Assembly: GCF_014647075.1 (NCBI RefSeq)
Contig: NZ_BMOM01000002.1
Location: 170,778 to 234,777, forward strand
Length of the DNA: 64,000 bases
Reading direction: 5' to 3'
Origin: Deinococcus aerophilus
GTDB lineage: Bacteria > Deinococcota > Deinococci > Deinococcales > Deinococcaceae
The translations under genes were made by a program, and so were the position numbers. Positions 34,136 through 42,689 of this stretch are shown one piece after another (within the stretch, counting starts at the first letter, position 1; every line of letters begins with the position of its first letter). Below the pieces are notes generated by a model. It was not told where the DNA came from. It searched no databases and worked only from the letters and a program-made list of their open reading frames with translations.

Positions 34136-34887
34136 CCCAGCAAAACGGCAAGTTGACCGGCAAAGTCGCCCTGATCACCGGCGCGTCCAGCGGCATCGGG
34201 GAAGCCACCGCACTGGCCCTCGCGCAGGAGGGGGCCGCCGTTGCCCTGGTTGCCCGGCGCCGGGAGCGCCTCGAAGAGCTGGCCCAGAAGATCGGCGAGA
34301 TGGGCGGGCAGTCAGCCGTGATCGTCTCGGATCTGGCGCAGGGCGGGCAGGCGGCCACGGTCGTCCAGCAGACCCTCACGGCGCTGGGCCGCCTGGACAT
34401 CGTGGTGAACAACGCGGGCATCATGCTCCTCGGGCCGGTGGCCGGGGGCGACCCCAGCGATCTGCAGCGCATGATGGACCTGAACGTCACGGCGCTGATG
34501 CATCTCTCGCAGGCGGCGCTGGAAGTCATGAAGCCCCAAAAAAGCGGGCACATCGTCAACATCTCCTCGGTGTCGGGCCGCGGGGCCAGTCCCCTGAGCG
34601 CCGGGTACAGCGCCAGCAAGTGGGCGGTGGGCGGCTTCAGCGAGGGGCTGCGCCAGGAAGCGAAGCAGGACCGCATCCGCGTGACCGTCATTGAGCCCGG
34701 AGTGGTCGCCACCGAACTCACCGACCACATCACCCACACGCAGACCAAGGACATGTACGAGGGCCGCATCAAGGACATGGTGCCCCTGGAATCCGAGGAC
34801 ATCGCCGCCGCCGTGTTGTACGCCGTGACCCAGCCGGAGCGGGTGAACGTCAATGAGTTGCTGATCCGTCCGCTGGATCAGGGCTGA
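34132..34887 (+). CDS. SDR-family oxidoreductase
   Basis: A 251-residue short-chain dehydrogenase of the classical type. It has ITGASSGIGEATA as cofactor motif, VARRRERLEEL (Arg after strand 2, suggesting NADP), NNAGIML, and the catalytic Ser in VNISSVSG with YSASK. Such proteins resemble serine or 3-hydroxy acid dehydrogenases (YdfG type), but the substrate is open. It is the last gene of the operon, overlapping the M32 gene by ATGA; no clear terminator follows within 60 nt. Confidence 0.9.
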   Translation: MTQQNGKLTGKVALITGASSGIGEATALALAQEGAAVALVARRRERLEELAQKIGEMGGQSAVIVSDLAQGGQAATVVQQTLTALGRLDIVVNNAGIMLLGPVAGGDPSDLQRMMDLNVTALMHLSQAALEVMKPQKSGHIVNISSVSGRGASPLSAGYSASKWAVGGFSEGLRQEAKQDRIRVTVIEPGVVATELTDHITHTQTKDMYEGRIKDMVPLESEDIAAAVLYAVTQPERVNVNELLIRPLDQG

Positions 34888-34940
34888 GCCCGGCGCTGTC
34901 CTCGCCGCCCCTTTCCTGCACTGGTTGCCCGCTTCTCAGC

Positions 34941-34996
34941 TGAACTTCTGAACTTCGTTCCAGACGGTGGCCGCTGTTCAACTGCTGTCTGGAACG
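34941..34996. repeat. Tandem octamer and 10-bp inverted repeat
   Basis: TGAACTTC is repeated in tandem (34941-34948 and 34949-34956). Immediately after, CGTTCCAGAC (34956-34965) pairs perfectly with GTCTGGAACG (34987-34996) across a 21-nt loop. There is no T-run, so a simple terminator for the upstream operon is doubtful; Rho-dependent or regulatory function is possible. Confidence 0.45.
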
Positions 34997-35161
34997 CTTC
35001 GGTCTGCCCCCTGCGGTGCGGCCGGCCTCCCCCTGCCGCGCATGAAGGCAGCGGAAACGGGGGCCAGTTTCGGCGCTGTGTCCGCTGGGTGCCGGTCCTG
35101 AACGGTATAGACAAACGAACACTCCTGCGGTGGGAAGCCCTAAGCTGAAGCCATCCTTAAA

Positions 35162-35179
35162 TGGTCCAACCACTGGACC
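35162..35179. promoter_or_regulatory. FadR/GntR-type operator candidate
   Basis: TGGTCCAACCA (35162-35172) has the TGGT-N3-ACCA form typical of operators of the FadR subfamily, and GGTCCA (35163-35168) is mirrored by TGGACC (35174-35179). It lies 25 nt before the FadR-type gene, so autoregulation is likely. Confidence 0.55.
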
Positions 35180-35204
35180 TCAAACTCAGAGGGAAGGAGG
35201 CGAG

Positions 35205-35912
35205 ATGACGGCGCAGCCGATCAAGCACCAGAAACTGGCTGCCAGCGCAGCGGATGAACTCTTGGCCCTGATTCTGCGGGGAGACTTCACTCCCGGGCAG
35301 CGGCTTCCACCCGAGCGGGTGCTGGCCGAACAGATGAACATTTCCCGCACCAGCCTGCGCGACGGCATTGCCCGTCTCGAAGTTCTGGGACACCTGGAGG
35401 CGCGACAGGGCAACGGTGTGTTCATCCGGGAACCCTCCGCCGCCCACCTGACCCAGTCCTTTCAGGGGATGCTGATCCGCTCGCCCCAGAAGCTGGCACA
35501 TGTTCTCGAGTTCCGCCAGATGATCGAGCCGGAAGTGGCGGCGCAGGCCGCTGCCCGCGCCACACCGACCCAGATTGCCCAGTTGCAGCACTGCCTCGAC
35601 CGCCAGGAGGCCGCCCGTGCGCGGCACATCAAGCTGAGCGATGAGGACATGATCTTTCACCAGCTGATTGCCCAGATTGCGGGCAACGAGGTGGTCATGC
35701 TGGTCCTGGACACGCTGCGGGCCCTGCTGGCCCAGCTGCGCAATCAGGTGGTGGGCGATCAACCGGAAGTGACCATCGCGGAGCACCGCAGGGTGGTCAA
35801 CGCCATTGCCAGCGCCTCTCCTCAGGCCGCCCGTGAGGCCATGCTCTTTCACATGCAGTCCGTTCGTCGTCACGCCGCCCCCCTCATCGATCAAGGAGCA
35901 GACAATGCGTAA
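35205..35912 (+). CDS. FadR-subfamily GntR transcriptional regulator
   Basis: A 235-residue regulator with an N-terminal winged helix (ASAADELLALILRGDFTPGQRLPPERVLAEQMNIS-type region, residues about 13-75, with GNGVFIREP closing the wing) and a C-terminal helical FCD domain. FCD metal-site residues appear as E..QMIEPEV, the FHQLIAQIAGN block and EHRRVVNAI. FCD proteins usually bind organic acids. ATG at 35205 has GGAGG upstream. Its 3' end overlaps the binding-protein gene by eight bases, so regulator and importer are one operon, most likely under its own control. Confidence 0.9.
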   Translation: MTAQPIKHQKLAASAADELLALILRGDFTPGQRLPPERVLAEQMNISRTSLRDGIARLEVLGHLEARQGNGVFIREPSAAHLTQSFQGMLIRSPQKLAHVLEFRQMIEPEVAAQAAARATPTQIAQLQHCLDRQEAARARHIKLSDEDMIFHQLIAQIAGNEVVMLVLDTLRALLAQLRNQVVGDQPEVTIAEHRRVVNAIASASPQAAREAMLFHMQSVRRHAAPLIDQGADNA

Positions 35913-37386
35913 ACCTCAAATTCTGATGGCTTTCCTGAGCGCGGCCCTTCTGGGTGCCGCCCACCCGGCCTCGGCCCAGACCCTGACCGTGGGCCTGGAC
36001 GCCGATCCGCCGCGCCTGGACCCGGCGCTCTCCACGGCGCTGGTCGACCGTCAGGTCATGAACCAGATCTTCGACAAGCTCGTCGATCTGGACGCGAACC
36101 TCAAGGTGATTCCGGCGCTGGCCACGTCGTGGAAGGTCACGAACGGCGGCCTGACCTACACCTTCAAGCTCAGAAGCGGCGTGAAGTTCAGCGACGGCAC
36201 CCCGCTGGACGCCGCCGCCGTCAAGTACGGCCTGGACCGCAACCGGACCCTGGAGGGCAGCGCCCGCAAGAATGAGCTGTCCAGCGTGAAAGAGGTCAAG
36301 GTCATCGATCCACAGACCGTTCAGCTGACCCTCTCGCAGCCGTATGGTCCGCTGCTGGCCGTGCTCACGGACCGCGCCGGCATGATCGTGTCGCCCACGG
36401 CGGCCAAGAAAGCCGGCACCGACTTCCAGAACAATCCGGTGGGCAGCGGCCCCTTTACCTTTGTCAGCCGCGTGCGCCAGGACAACATCACGCTGAACGC
36501 CAACAAGTCCTACTGGGGCGGCGTGCCCAAGATCGACAAGCTGGTGTACCGTCCCTTCCCCGACGGCGACGTGCGCTACGCCAACCTGCTCTCGGGCGCC
36601 GTGCAGGCCATCACGCCGATTGACCCCAAGGACGTCAGCAAGCTCGAGCAGAACCCCAAGTTCAACGTGCTGAACTACCCCGGCATCGGGTTCCAGGGGG
36701 TGTGGTTCAACGTGACCCGCCCGCCCTTCAACAACAAGAACTTCCGTCAGGCCGTGGCCGCCACCATCGACCGCGAGGCCATTGCCAAGAGCATCTTCTA
36801 CGGCACCGTCACTCCCGCCGCCGGTCCCTTCCCCCCCGGCACGGCCGCCGCGTCCTCGGCCATCACGGTTCAGAAACCCAACCTTGCCCTGGCCAAGCAG
36901 AAACTGGGCGGCAAGCCGCTGTCCTTCACGCTGCTCACCACGCCGGGCAGCGTCACCACGCAGCTCGCGCAGGTGTACCAGGCCATGTTTGCGCAGGCCG
37001 GCATCACGGCCAAGATCGAGCAGGTAGAGTTCGGAACGCTGCTGGACCGCGCCGACAAGCAGGACTACGACGCCCTGATGCTGGGCTGGAGCGGCCGGCC
37101 CGATCCCGACGGCAACATCTATGACTTCTTCACGACGGGCGGCACCAACAACCAGGCCGGATACAGCAACAAGACCGTGGACGGCCTGCTTGCCAAGGCC
37201 CGCGCCCAGAACGCCATGTCGGCCCGCATCGCCACCTACAACGTCGCCCTGGGCACCATCATCAGCGACACGCCGTACACCTGGGTCTACTTCCAGCGCA
37301 ACCTGGTGGGAAGCGTCAAGGGCCTGACCGGCCTCAAGCCCATCCCGGACGGCATTCTGCGCTTCAAGGATGTGGACCTGAAGTAA
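35905..37386 (+). CDS. Peptide-type ABC transporter substrate-binding protein (SBP family 5)
   Basis: A 493-residue exported receptor. The signal peptide is MRKPQILMAFLSAALLGAAH..., cleaved after ASA (about residue 24). Family blocks include LDPALSTALVDRQVMNQIFDKL, FKLRSGVKFSDGTPLDAAAV, NNPVGSGPFTFVSRV and NKSYWGG. Compared with the binding protein at 22179 the sequence is quite different, so a different ligand is expected; an FCD-type regulator in the operon hints at an organic acid, opine or glutathione-like compound. Start lies within the regulator's last codons; AAGGAG is six bases upstream. Confidence 0.92.
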   Translation: MRKPQILMAFLSAALLGAAHPASAQTLTVGLDADPPRLDPALSTALVDRQVMNQIFDKLVDLDANLKVIPALATSWKVTNGGLTYTFKLRSGVKFSDGTPLDAAAVKYGLDRNRTLEGSARKNELSSVKEVKVIDPQTVQLTLSQPYGPLLAVLTDRAGMIVSPTAAKKAGTDFQNNPVGSGPFTFVSRVRQDNITLNANKSYWGGVPKIDKLVYRPFPDGDVRYANLLSGAVQAITPIDPKDVSKLEQNPKFNVLNYPGIGFQGVWFNVTRPPFNNKNFRQAVAATIDREAIAKSIFYGTVTPAAGPFPPGTAAASSAITVQKPNLALAKQKLGGKPLSFTLLTTPGSVTTQLAQVYQAMFAQAGITAKIEQVEFGTLLDRADKQDYDALMLGWSGRPDPDGNIYDFFTTGGTNNQAGYSNKTVDGLLAKARAQNAMSARIATYNVALGTIISDTPYTWVYFQRNLVGSVKGLTGLKPIPDGILRFKDVDLK

Positions 37387-37394
37387 GGGCTCCG

Positions 37395-37428
37395 GGGAGG
37401 CGCCGACGGTCCTGCTCCGGCGCCTCCC
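37395..37428 (+). promoter_or_regulatory. GC-rich hairpin after the binding-protein gene
   Basis: Perfect 11-bp stem GGGAGGCGCCG (37395-37405) with 37418-37428, 12-nt loop, eight nt after the stop. No U-run follows. Probably an mRNA-stabilising or partial-termination element separating receptor and permease expression. Confidence 0.55.
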
Positions 37429-37459
37429 GCTCCATCACTGCTTCGGATGTATTTCCCAG

Positions 37460-37496
37460 GAAAAGGGCCGGGTCGGATCAACTCCCCGCCCTTTTC
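37460..37496 (+). terminator. Second hairpin, possible attenuator before the permease
   Basis: GAAAAGGGC (37460-37468) pairs with GCCCTTTTC (37488-37496); three more G-C pairs are possible after one mismatch. The U-rich part is inside the stem and only TCTCTTTG follows, so termination would be partial. It lies 34 nt before the permease start. Confidence 0.45.
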
Positions 37497-37530
37497 GCTC
37501 TCTTTGAACAAGTTTGAATAAGGAGGTCAA

Positions 37531-38475
37531 GTGGCTGTCTTCGCGTTGCGCCGTCTGCTGTCATCCATTCCCACGCTCCTGATCGTGACGCTGCTGGTGT
37601 TCGCGATGGTCAAGCTGTTGCCCGGCGATCCGGCCCGGCTGATTCTGGGCCAGGAAGCCACGCCGCAGGCCCTGGCCGAGCTGCGCCGTTCGCTGGGCCT
37701 GGACCGCTCGCTGCCCGAGCAGTACCTGAGCTGGCTGGCCAGCGCCGTGCAGCTGGATTTTGGCACCAGCCTGACCGACAACAGCAGTGTGGGACGCTTG
37801 ATCGCCCAGAAGCTGCCGGTCACGCTGGAACTCGCGCTGTTCGCCATGCTGATCTCGATGCTGATCTCGCTGCCTGCCGGGATTCTCAGCGCGGTGCGGC
37901 GCAACACCTGGATTGACCGGGCCTTGACCCTGTTCGCCCTGTCGGGCATCAGCCTGCCCAATTTCTTCCTGGGCATCCTGCTGATCTACTTGTTCAGCAT
38001 CCGCCTGGCGTGGATTCCCGCAAGCGGCTACACCAGTCTGCTGGAGAATCCGGGCCGCAACCTGCTGCTGCTGTTGCTGCCGGCCATCACGCTGGGCATC
38101 GGCTCGGCAGCCGTGCTCACGCGGTACCTGCGCTCCAGCCTGAGCGAGACGCTGGCGCAGGACTACGTGCGGACCGCCCATGCCAAGGGGCTACCGGCGG
38201 GCCGGGTGATCTCCAAACACGCCCTCAAGAATGCGCTGATTCCCTTCCTGACTGCCTTTGGGCTGCAGCTGGGCGGCCTGCTGGGCGGAGCGGTCATCAC
38301 CGAGCAGATTTTCAGCATTCCCGGTTTCGGACGCCTGCTCGTGGACGCCGTGTTCACCCGGGATCTGCCGGTGATTCAGGCGGTGGTGCTCGTGTCGGCC
38401 GTGGCGGTCTTTCTGGTGAGCTTCCTGGTGGACCTGGGCTACGCGGCGGTCGACCCGCGCATCCGGTACCACTGA
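37531..38475 (+). CDS. Peptide-type ABC transporter permease (DppB-like)
   Basis: A 314-residue membrane subunit with six hydrophobic segments. It shows FALRRLLSSIPTLLIVTLLV, LLPGDPARLILG, RRNTWIDRALT, and the EAA loop QDYVRTAHAKGLPAGRVISKHALKNA followed by GGAVITEQIFSIPGFGRL. The GTG start has GGAGGT six bases upstream. The operon lacks ATPase genes, so it should borrow those of another importer. Confidence 0.92.
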   Translation: MAVFALRRLLSSIPTLLIVTLLVFAMVKLLPGDPARLILGQEATPQALAELRRSLGLDRSLPEQYLSWLASAVQLDFGTSLTDNSSVGRLIAQKLPVTLELALFAMLISMLISLPAGILSAVRRNTWIDRALTLFALSGISLPNFFLGILLIYLFSIRLAWIPASGYTSLLENPGRNLLLLLLPAITLGIGSAAVLTRYLRSSLSETLAQDYVRTAHAKGLPAGRVISKHALKNALIPFLTAFGLQLGGLLGGAVITEQIFSIPGFGRLLVDAVFTRDLPVIQAVVLVSAVAVFLVSFLVDLGYAAVDPRIRYH

Positions 38476-38503
38476 TGCCCGGACCATTAATGGGAGAACA
38501 ACG

Positions 38504-39382
38504 ATGACCTCAACACTTTCCAAAGGTCCGTCCCCGGCCAGGCGGCGTCTGCCCGCACCGCTGCGGCGCTTCCTGAACAACAAGCTGGCCGTCGCTGGCC
38601 TGTTCGTGCTGCTGGTGTTTGCGCTCGCGGCGCTGCTCGCCCCCTGGGTGGCCCCCTACGATCCCGCTCAGATCTTCTTCTCCGACCTGCGGGCCGCGCC
38701 CGGCGCCGCCCACGTGTTCGGGGCCGACGAGCTGGGACGCGACATCTTCTCGCGGGTGGTGTACGGCGCACGGGTGTCGCTGAGCGCCGGTCTGGTCTCG
38801 GTGTCGCTGGCACTGGTGTTCGGCGGCGCCATCGGCCTGATTGCCGGGTATACCGGCGGCTGGCTGGATGACGTGCTGATGCGGGTCGTGGACGCGCTGC
38901 TGGCGCTGCCCTTTCTCGTGCTCGCCATCGCGCTGGCCGCCATTCTGGGTCCCAGCCTGCAGAACACCATGATCGCCATCGCCATCGTCACGGCCCCCGC
39001 CTTTGCCCGCATCACGCGCGGCGAGGTGCTGTCGCAGCGCGAGCGCGAGTATGTCCAGGCCGCGCACGCGCTGGGGGCCGGCGACGGGCGCATGATCACC
39101 CGCCACCTGTTGCCCAACATCAGCGGGGCGCTGATCGTGCAGACCTCGTTGGCGGTGGCCAACGCGATCCTCGCCGAGGCCAGCCTGTCCTTCCTGGGAC
39201 TGGGCATCCAGCCGCCCGCGCCAAGCTGGGGCTCCATGCTCAATGCCGCGCGCGGCTACCTCACCGACGCTCCGTGGATGGCTGTATTCCCTGGTCTGGC
39301 GATCTTCCTGGCCGTCCTGGCCTTCAACCTGATCGGAGACGGACTGCGCGAGGCCATCGATCCGCGCGGTCGGGTGGGATAG
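38504..39382 (+). CDS. Peptide-type ABC transporter permease (DppC-like)
   Basis: A 292-residue membrane subunit. Characteristic blocks are HVFGADELGRDIFSRVVYGARVS after the periplasmic loop, the EAA loop EYVQAAHALGAGDGRMITRHLLPN, and SLSFLGLGIQPPAPSWGSML. ATG has GGGAG seven bases upstream, 28 nt after the first permease gene. It ends the operon and is followed by a good terminator. Confidence 0.92.
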   Translation: MTSTLSKGPSPARRRLPAPLRRFLNNKLAVAGLFVLLVFALAALLAPWVAPYDPAQIFFSDLRAAPGAAHVFGADELGRDIFSRVVYGARVSLSAGLVSVSLALVFGGAIGLIAGYTGGWLDDVLMRVVDALLALPFLVLAIALAAILGPSLQNTMIAIAIVTAPAFARITRGEVLSQREREYVQAAHALGAGDGRMITRHLLPNISGALIVQTSLAVANAILAEASLSFLGLGIQPPAPSWGSMLNAARGYLTDAPWMAVFPGLAIFLAVLAFNLIGDGLREAIDPRGRVG

Positions 39383-39408
39383 AGCCGACTTTTAGAATAT
39401 CCAGACGA

Positions 39409-39446
39409 CGCCACCGAGACTTGGGTTCTTGGTGGCGCTCTTTTTT
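39409..39446 (+). terminator. Rho-independent terminator of the second importer operon
   Basis: CGCCACCGAG (39409-39418) pairs with CTTGGTGGCG (39428-39437) with one G-U pair and a 9-nt loop, followed by CTC and six T residues (39441-39446). Confidence 0.85.
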
Positions 39447-39487
39447 GCCCTGGGCGGGAAGAACCCACACTCAGGAACGGAGCGGCA

Positions 39488-40399
39488 TCAGAAGAGGGCC
39501 TCCTCCTGGCGCACGGCGCTGTAGCGCGCCGCCGCCTCGGCATGATCGCGGTGCTGCACGGTGGCCCCCGGCAGGGCGCGGCCCAGCGCCGCCCCGAACA
39601 GCGCCGTGGTGCGCAGCGCTCCGCCGGTCGCCGTGACCGGCAACGGCCCGGTCCGGGCCAGCACCCGCCGCGCGAGTTCGGCCAGGGCGTGGGCCGCCTG
39701 CGTGACCATGCGCTGCGCTTCCGGATCCCCCTGATCGGCCGCGCGGCCCACCGCCGGGGCCAGCCGGGCCAGCGCCGCCGCGCCGGGTGTGCCGTAGGCA
39801 AAGGCACGCAGCGTGGGCCAGTCCAGCCCGCCCGTGATGGCCGCGACCTCGCGGGCCAGCGGCGTCTGGGGAGCCTGCTCTGGGTCCAGCGTGCCTGCGT
39901 CCAGCGCGTCGGTCAGCGTCCGCAGCGCGTGGCGCCCCAGGTCGAAGCCGCCGCCGTCATCGCCGATGCGGTACCCTCGTCCGCCCGCGCGCACCACCTC
40001 GCCCGCCGCCGTGACGTGATACGCCACGCTGCCGGTGCCTGCGTACAGCAGCACACCCGCGCCGGGGGAGAGGTGGGTGCGGTACGCCAGGTCCAGATCG
40101 CCCTCCACCGTGACGCGTTCTGGGCTCAGGCCCAGGGCCTGGGCCAGGGCGGCCTCCACCTGCGCCGCCCGCTCGGAGCCGCGGCTCAGGCCCGGCACCC
40201 CGGCGTGGACGCCGTCCGGCGAACCGGGCAGTCCGGCGGCAAGTTCCTGCAGGGCATCCCTCCCTGCCGGCGTGTCCAGCAGCGCCGCCGTGAAGGCGGG
40301 GGCCATCCCCGAAGCCCGCACCTCGCCGCCGCGCAGCAGGGCCCACTGACTGCCGCTTCCCCCGGCATCCAGTCCCAGCAGCAGGGGTGTGCGCGTCAA
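39488..40399 (-). CDS. BadF/NagK-type sugar kinase (GlcNAc/MurNAc kinase candidate)
   Basis: A 303-residue ATPase-fold kinase. It has the phosphate-1 loop LLGLDAGGSGSQWALL, a central LLYAGTGSVAYHV, and the GGYxxGD-like segment GGRGYRIGDDGGGFDLGR. Relatives include N-acetylglucosamine kinase and the MurNAc/GlcNAc kinase MurK. It is the last gene behind an importer and close to anmK and murQ, so phosphorylation of imported MurNAc or GlcNAc is the most economical reading. The only start allowed by the frame is TTG at 40399 (a TGA stands in frame upstream), without a clear ribosome site. Stop is 42 nt from the convergent terminator. Confidence 0.82.
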   Translation of the reverse strand: MTRTPLLLGLDAGGSGSQWALLRGGEVRASGMAPAFTAALLDTPAGRDALQELAAGLPGSPDGVHAGVPGLSRGSERAAQVEAALAQALGLSPERVTVEGDLDLAYRTHLSPGAGVLLYAGTGSVAYHVTAAGEVVRAGGRGYRIGDDGGGFDLGRHALRTLTDALDAGTLDPEQAPQTPLAREVAAITGGLDWPTLRAFAYGTPGAAALARLAPAVGRAADQGDPEAQRMVTQAAHALAELARRVLARTGPLPVTATGGALRTTALFGAALGRALPGATVQHRDHAEAAARYSAVRQEEALF

Positions 40400-40477
40400 G
40401 GTCGGTCCGGGCGGGGTGGGAAGGCTGGCATTCGGTGCATGTCAAACAGTGTAGGTGGGGTCATGGGGTGGGGTCCG

Positions 40478-41599
40478 TTACCGGCTCTGGGTGTCCGCCG
40501 CGTCGCGCAGCGCGTCGCCCAGAAAGTTGAAGGCGAGCACCGACAGCACGATCATCACGCCGGGCAGCAGCAGCCACGGATACAGGTTGAGGGTCTCGAA
40601 GTTCTGCGCGTCCTTGAGCAGCAGGCCCCAGCTCGTCATGGGTTCCTTGATGCCCAGCCCCAGGAAACTCAGCGCGCTCTCGCCCAGGATGTAGCCCGGC
40701 AGCGCCAGCGTGGCGGTCACGATCAGAAACGACGACAGGTTGGGCATGATGTGCCGCAGGATCACCCGCAGGTCGCTGCCGCCGATGGCCCGCGCCGCCT
40801 GCACGTAATCCACATGCCGTGCGCTGATCACCTGACCGCGCACCACCCGCGCCAGCCCGGCCCAGCCGATCAGCGCGAGCACGGCGACGATGCCCAGATA
40901 GACCCAGGTGCTCGGCCAGCTCGCCGGAATGATGGTGGACAGCGCGAGCAGGATCGGCAGCCGTGGAAAGGACAGCAGCACCTCGATCACGCGCTGGATC
41001 AGATTGTCCACCCAGCCGCCGAAATACCCGCTGACCCCGCCCAGCACGATGCCGATGCCAAAGCTGATCACGATACCGATCAATCCCACCGTCAGGCTGA
41101 CCTGCGCCCCGACGAGCATCCGCGACAGCAGATCACGCCCGAATTTGTCGGTTCCCAGGGGAAAGTAGAAGCCGTCCTTCACGCCGAACAGGTGCCACTG
41201 GCTGCGGAACACGCCCAGGAAGTTGTAGCGGTATTCCAGCGGATCGTCGCCGCGCACGACGAACAGGATGGGCAGTGGAGTGCTGGTGTCCGGCGCGAAG
41301 GTGGAGCGGAAGGTCACCGGGTCGCGGGTCTTCTTGACCCCATACACAAAGGGCCGCATCAGCTGGCCGTCGTGGACAATATGCACCGCTTGTGGGCGCT
41401 GAAACGAGTACTCGGCGTGCTGCGCCGTGATGGAGTACGGCGCCAAGAATCCGGCGAGCAGCGCGGTCAGGTACAGCGCGGCCAGCACGTAGGCGCTCAG
41501 CACGCCCACGCGGTTGCGCCGGAACCGGCGCAGGGCCAGGGTCAGCGGGGTCTGCCGCTGCGAATCCCTGACCCCTGGATTTGCGGGAAGTGCCGTCAT
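40478..41599 (-). CDS. Peptide-type ABC transporter permease (DppC-like)
   Basis: A 373-residue membrane subunit, longer than usual: after the first helix there is an extra periplasmic loop of about 100 residues (AQHAEYSFQRPQAVHIVHDG through FRSQWHLFGVK) before FYFPLGTDKFGRDLLSRMLVG. This enlarged loop is seen in importers for larger oligopeptides or murein peptides. The EAA loop HVDYVQAARAIGGSDLRVILRHIMPN and SALSFLGLGIKEPMTSWG are typical. ATG overlaps the other permease stop by ATGA. Part of the peptidoglycan-recycling locus. Confidence 0.9.
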   Translation of the reverse strand: MTALPANPGVRDSQRQTPLTLALRRFRRNRVGVLSAYVLAALYLTALLAGFLAPYSITAQHAEYSFQRPQAVHIVHDGQLMRPFVYGVKKTRDPVTFRSTFAPDTSTPLPILFVVRGDDPLEYRYNFLGVFRSQWHLFGVKDGFYFPLGTDKFGRDLLSRMLVGAQVSLTVGLIGIVISFGIGIVLGGVSGYFGGWVDNLIQRVIEVLLSFPRLPILLALSTIIPASWPSTWVYLGIVAVLALIGWAGLARVVRGQVISARHVDYVQAARAIGGSDLRVILRHIMPNLSSFLIVTATLALPGYILGESALSFLGLGIKEPMTSWGLLLKDAQNFETLNLYPWLLLPGVMIVLSVLAFNFLGDALRDAADTQSR

Positions 41600-42567
41600 T
41601 CGAAGCGGATCCTGGGGTCGGCCCAGGCCAGCGCGAGGTCGGCGAGCAGGTTCCCGATCAGCAGCAGCAGGGCGCTGAACAGCAGCAGGGTCATGGCGAC
41701 ATACTGGTCCTTGTTCAGCAGACTGTCGTACAGGTACGGCCCGATGGTGGGCAGGTTCAGCACGATGGACGCGATGATGGTCCCCGAGATCAGGGTGGGC
41801 AGGCTCAGGCCCGCCAGGCTGATCAGGGGATTGACGGCATTGCGTACCGCGTGCCGCCACAGCACCGTCTGTCCGGCGAGTCCCTTGGCCCGCGCGGTCC
41901 GCACGTAATCCTGGTGAATCACGTCCAGCATCGAGGCGCGCATCTGCCGCATCAGCCCCGCGACCCCCTCCAGCCCGATGGCGATCATGGGAATCCACAG
42001 GTGGCCCAGCAGATCCAGGGCCTTGCCCATGCTCCACGGCTCCCCGATGTACTGGGGGCTGAACAGACCTCCCACGTTGGTGCCGCCCATGTTCAGCACC
42101 AGCGCGATCAGCAGCAGCGCCACCAGGAAATCCGGCGTGGCGAGGCTGATGTACCCCAGAAAGTTGGTGACGGTCGCGCCGAAGCCGTAGCGGTTGAGCG
42201 CGGTGTAGATGCCCAGTGGTATGGCGATCAGCCAGCTGACGATCAGGGTAAGCAGGGCCAGGAACACCGTCCAGCCCAGCCGTTCCCAGATCAGTTCGGC
42301 CACCGGGCGTCCGTTGGCGAACGAGTACCCGAAATCGCCGTGCAGGACGATGCCTTTGATCCAGCTGTAGTACTGCACCCACAGCGGCTGGTCCAGGCCC
42401 AGCTGCCGGGTGATGGTCGCCACCGTCTCCGGGGTCACACGCGGGTCGTCGAGGTACTGGTCGATGAAGCTGCCCGGCTGCAGCTGAATCACGATGAAGC
42501 ACACCACGCTGATGAGCAGCAGGGTGGGGACCATGCCCAGGAGGCGGCGCAGCGCGTAGCTCAGCAT
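41596..42567 (-). CDS. Peptide-type ABC transporter permease (DppB-like)
   Basis: A 323-residue membrane subunit beginning MLSYALRRLLGMVPTLLLIS, with six hydrophobic segments and the EAA loop QDYVRTARAKGLAGQTVLWRHAVRNA, then SGTIIASIVLNLPTIGPYL. The periplasmic part YLDDPRVTPETVATITRQLGLDQPLWVQYYSWIKG is typical for the oligopeptide branch. It follows the binding-protein gene after 193 nt containing a strong hairpin and is coupled to the next permease by ATGA. No ATPase gene is in this operon. Confidence 0.92.
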   Translation of the reverse strand: MLSYALRRLLGMVPTLLLISVVCFIVIQLQPGSFIDQYLDDPRVTPETVATITRQLGLDQPLWVQYYSWIKGIVLHGDFGYSFANGRPVAELIWERLGWTVFLALLTLIVSWLIAIPLGIYTALNRYGFGATVTNFLGYISLATPDFLVALLLIALVLNMGGTNVGGLFSPQYIGEPWSMGKALDLLGHLWIPMIAIGLEGVAGLMRQMRASMLDVIHQDYVRTARAKGLAGQTVLWRHAVRNAVNPLISLAGLSLPTLISGTIIASIVLNLPTIGPYLYDSLLNKDQYVAMTLLLFSALLLLIGNLLADLALAWADPRIRFE

Positions 42568-42689
42568 GGCAGGGGGGGCGCGGGAAACAGAGGGCCGGCA
42601 GGCCCCGCGGCGGGCGGCGGGAAACAGGTCATGGGTGGTCTTCCTCCCAGAGGGTGAGGGCCGGGGTGGGGGTTTGGTGGAGGACAGGC

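Larger units (their letters stand above)
34888..35204. other. Intergenic region before the FadR-type regulator
   Basis: About 317 bases with no gene. It holds a tandem octamer and a perfect 10-bp inverted repeat (34941-34996) and, close to the next gene, a TGGTCCAACCA palindrome. Promoter elements for the regulator should lie here; TATAGA (35106-35111) and TAAGCT (35141-35146) are possible -10 boxes but have poor -35 partners. Confidence 0.45.

Noticed and set aside
34950..35000. Radiation/desiccation response motif or SOS box
   Set aside because: The inverted repeat CGTTCCAGAC/GTCTGGAACG does not match the RDRM palindrome or a LexA box, and the spacing is far too wide.
39542..41908. 788-codon open frame on the plus strand
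   Set aside because: Shadow of the kinase and permease genes on the minus strand; composition is Gln/His/Arg-rich without domains.
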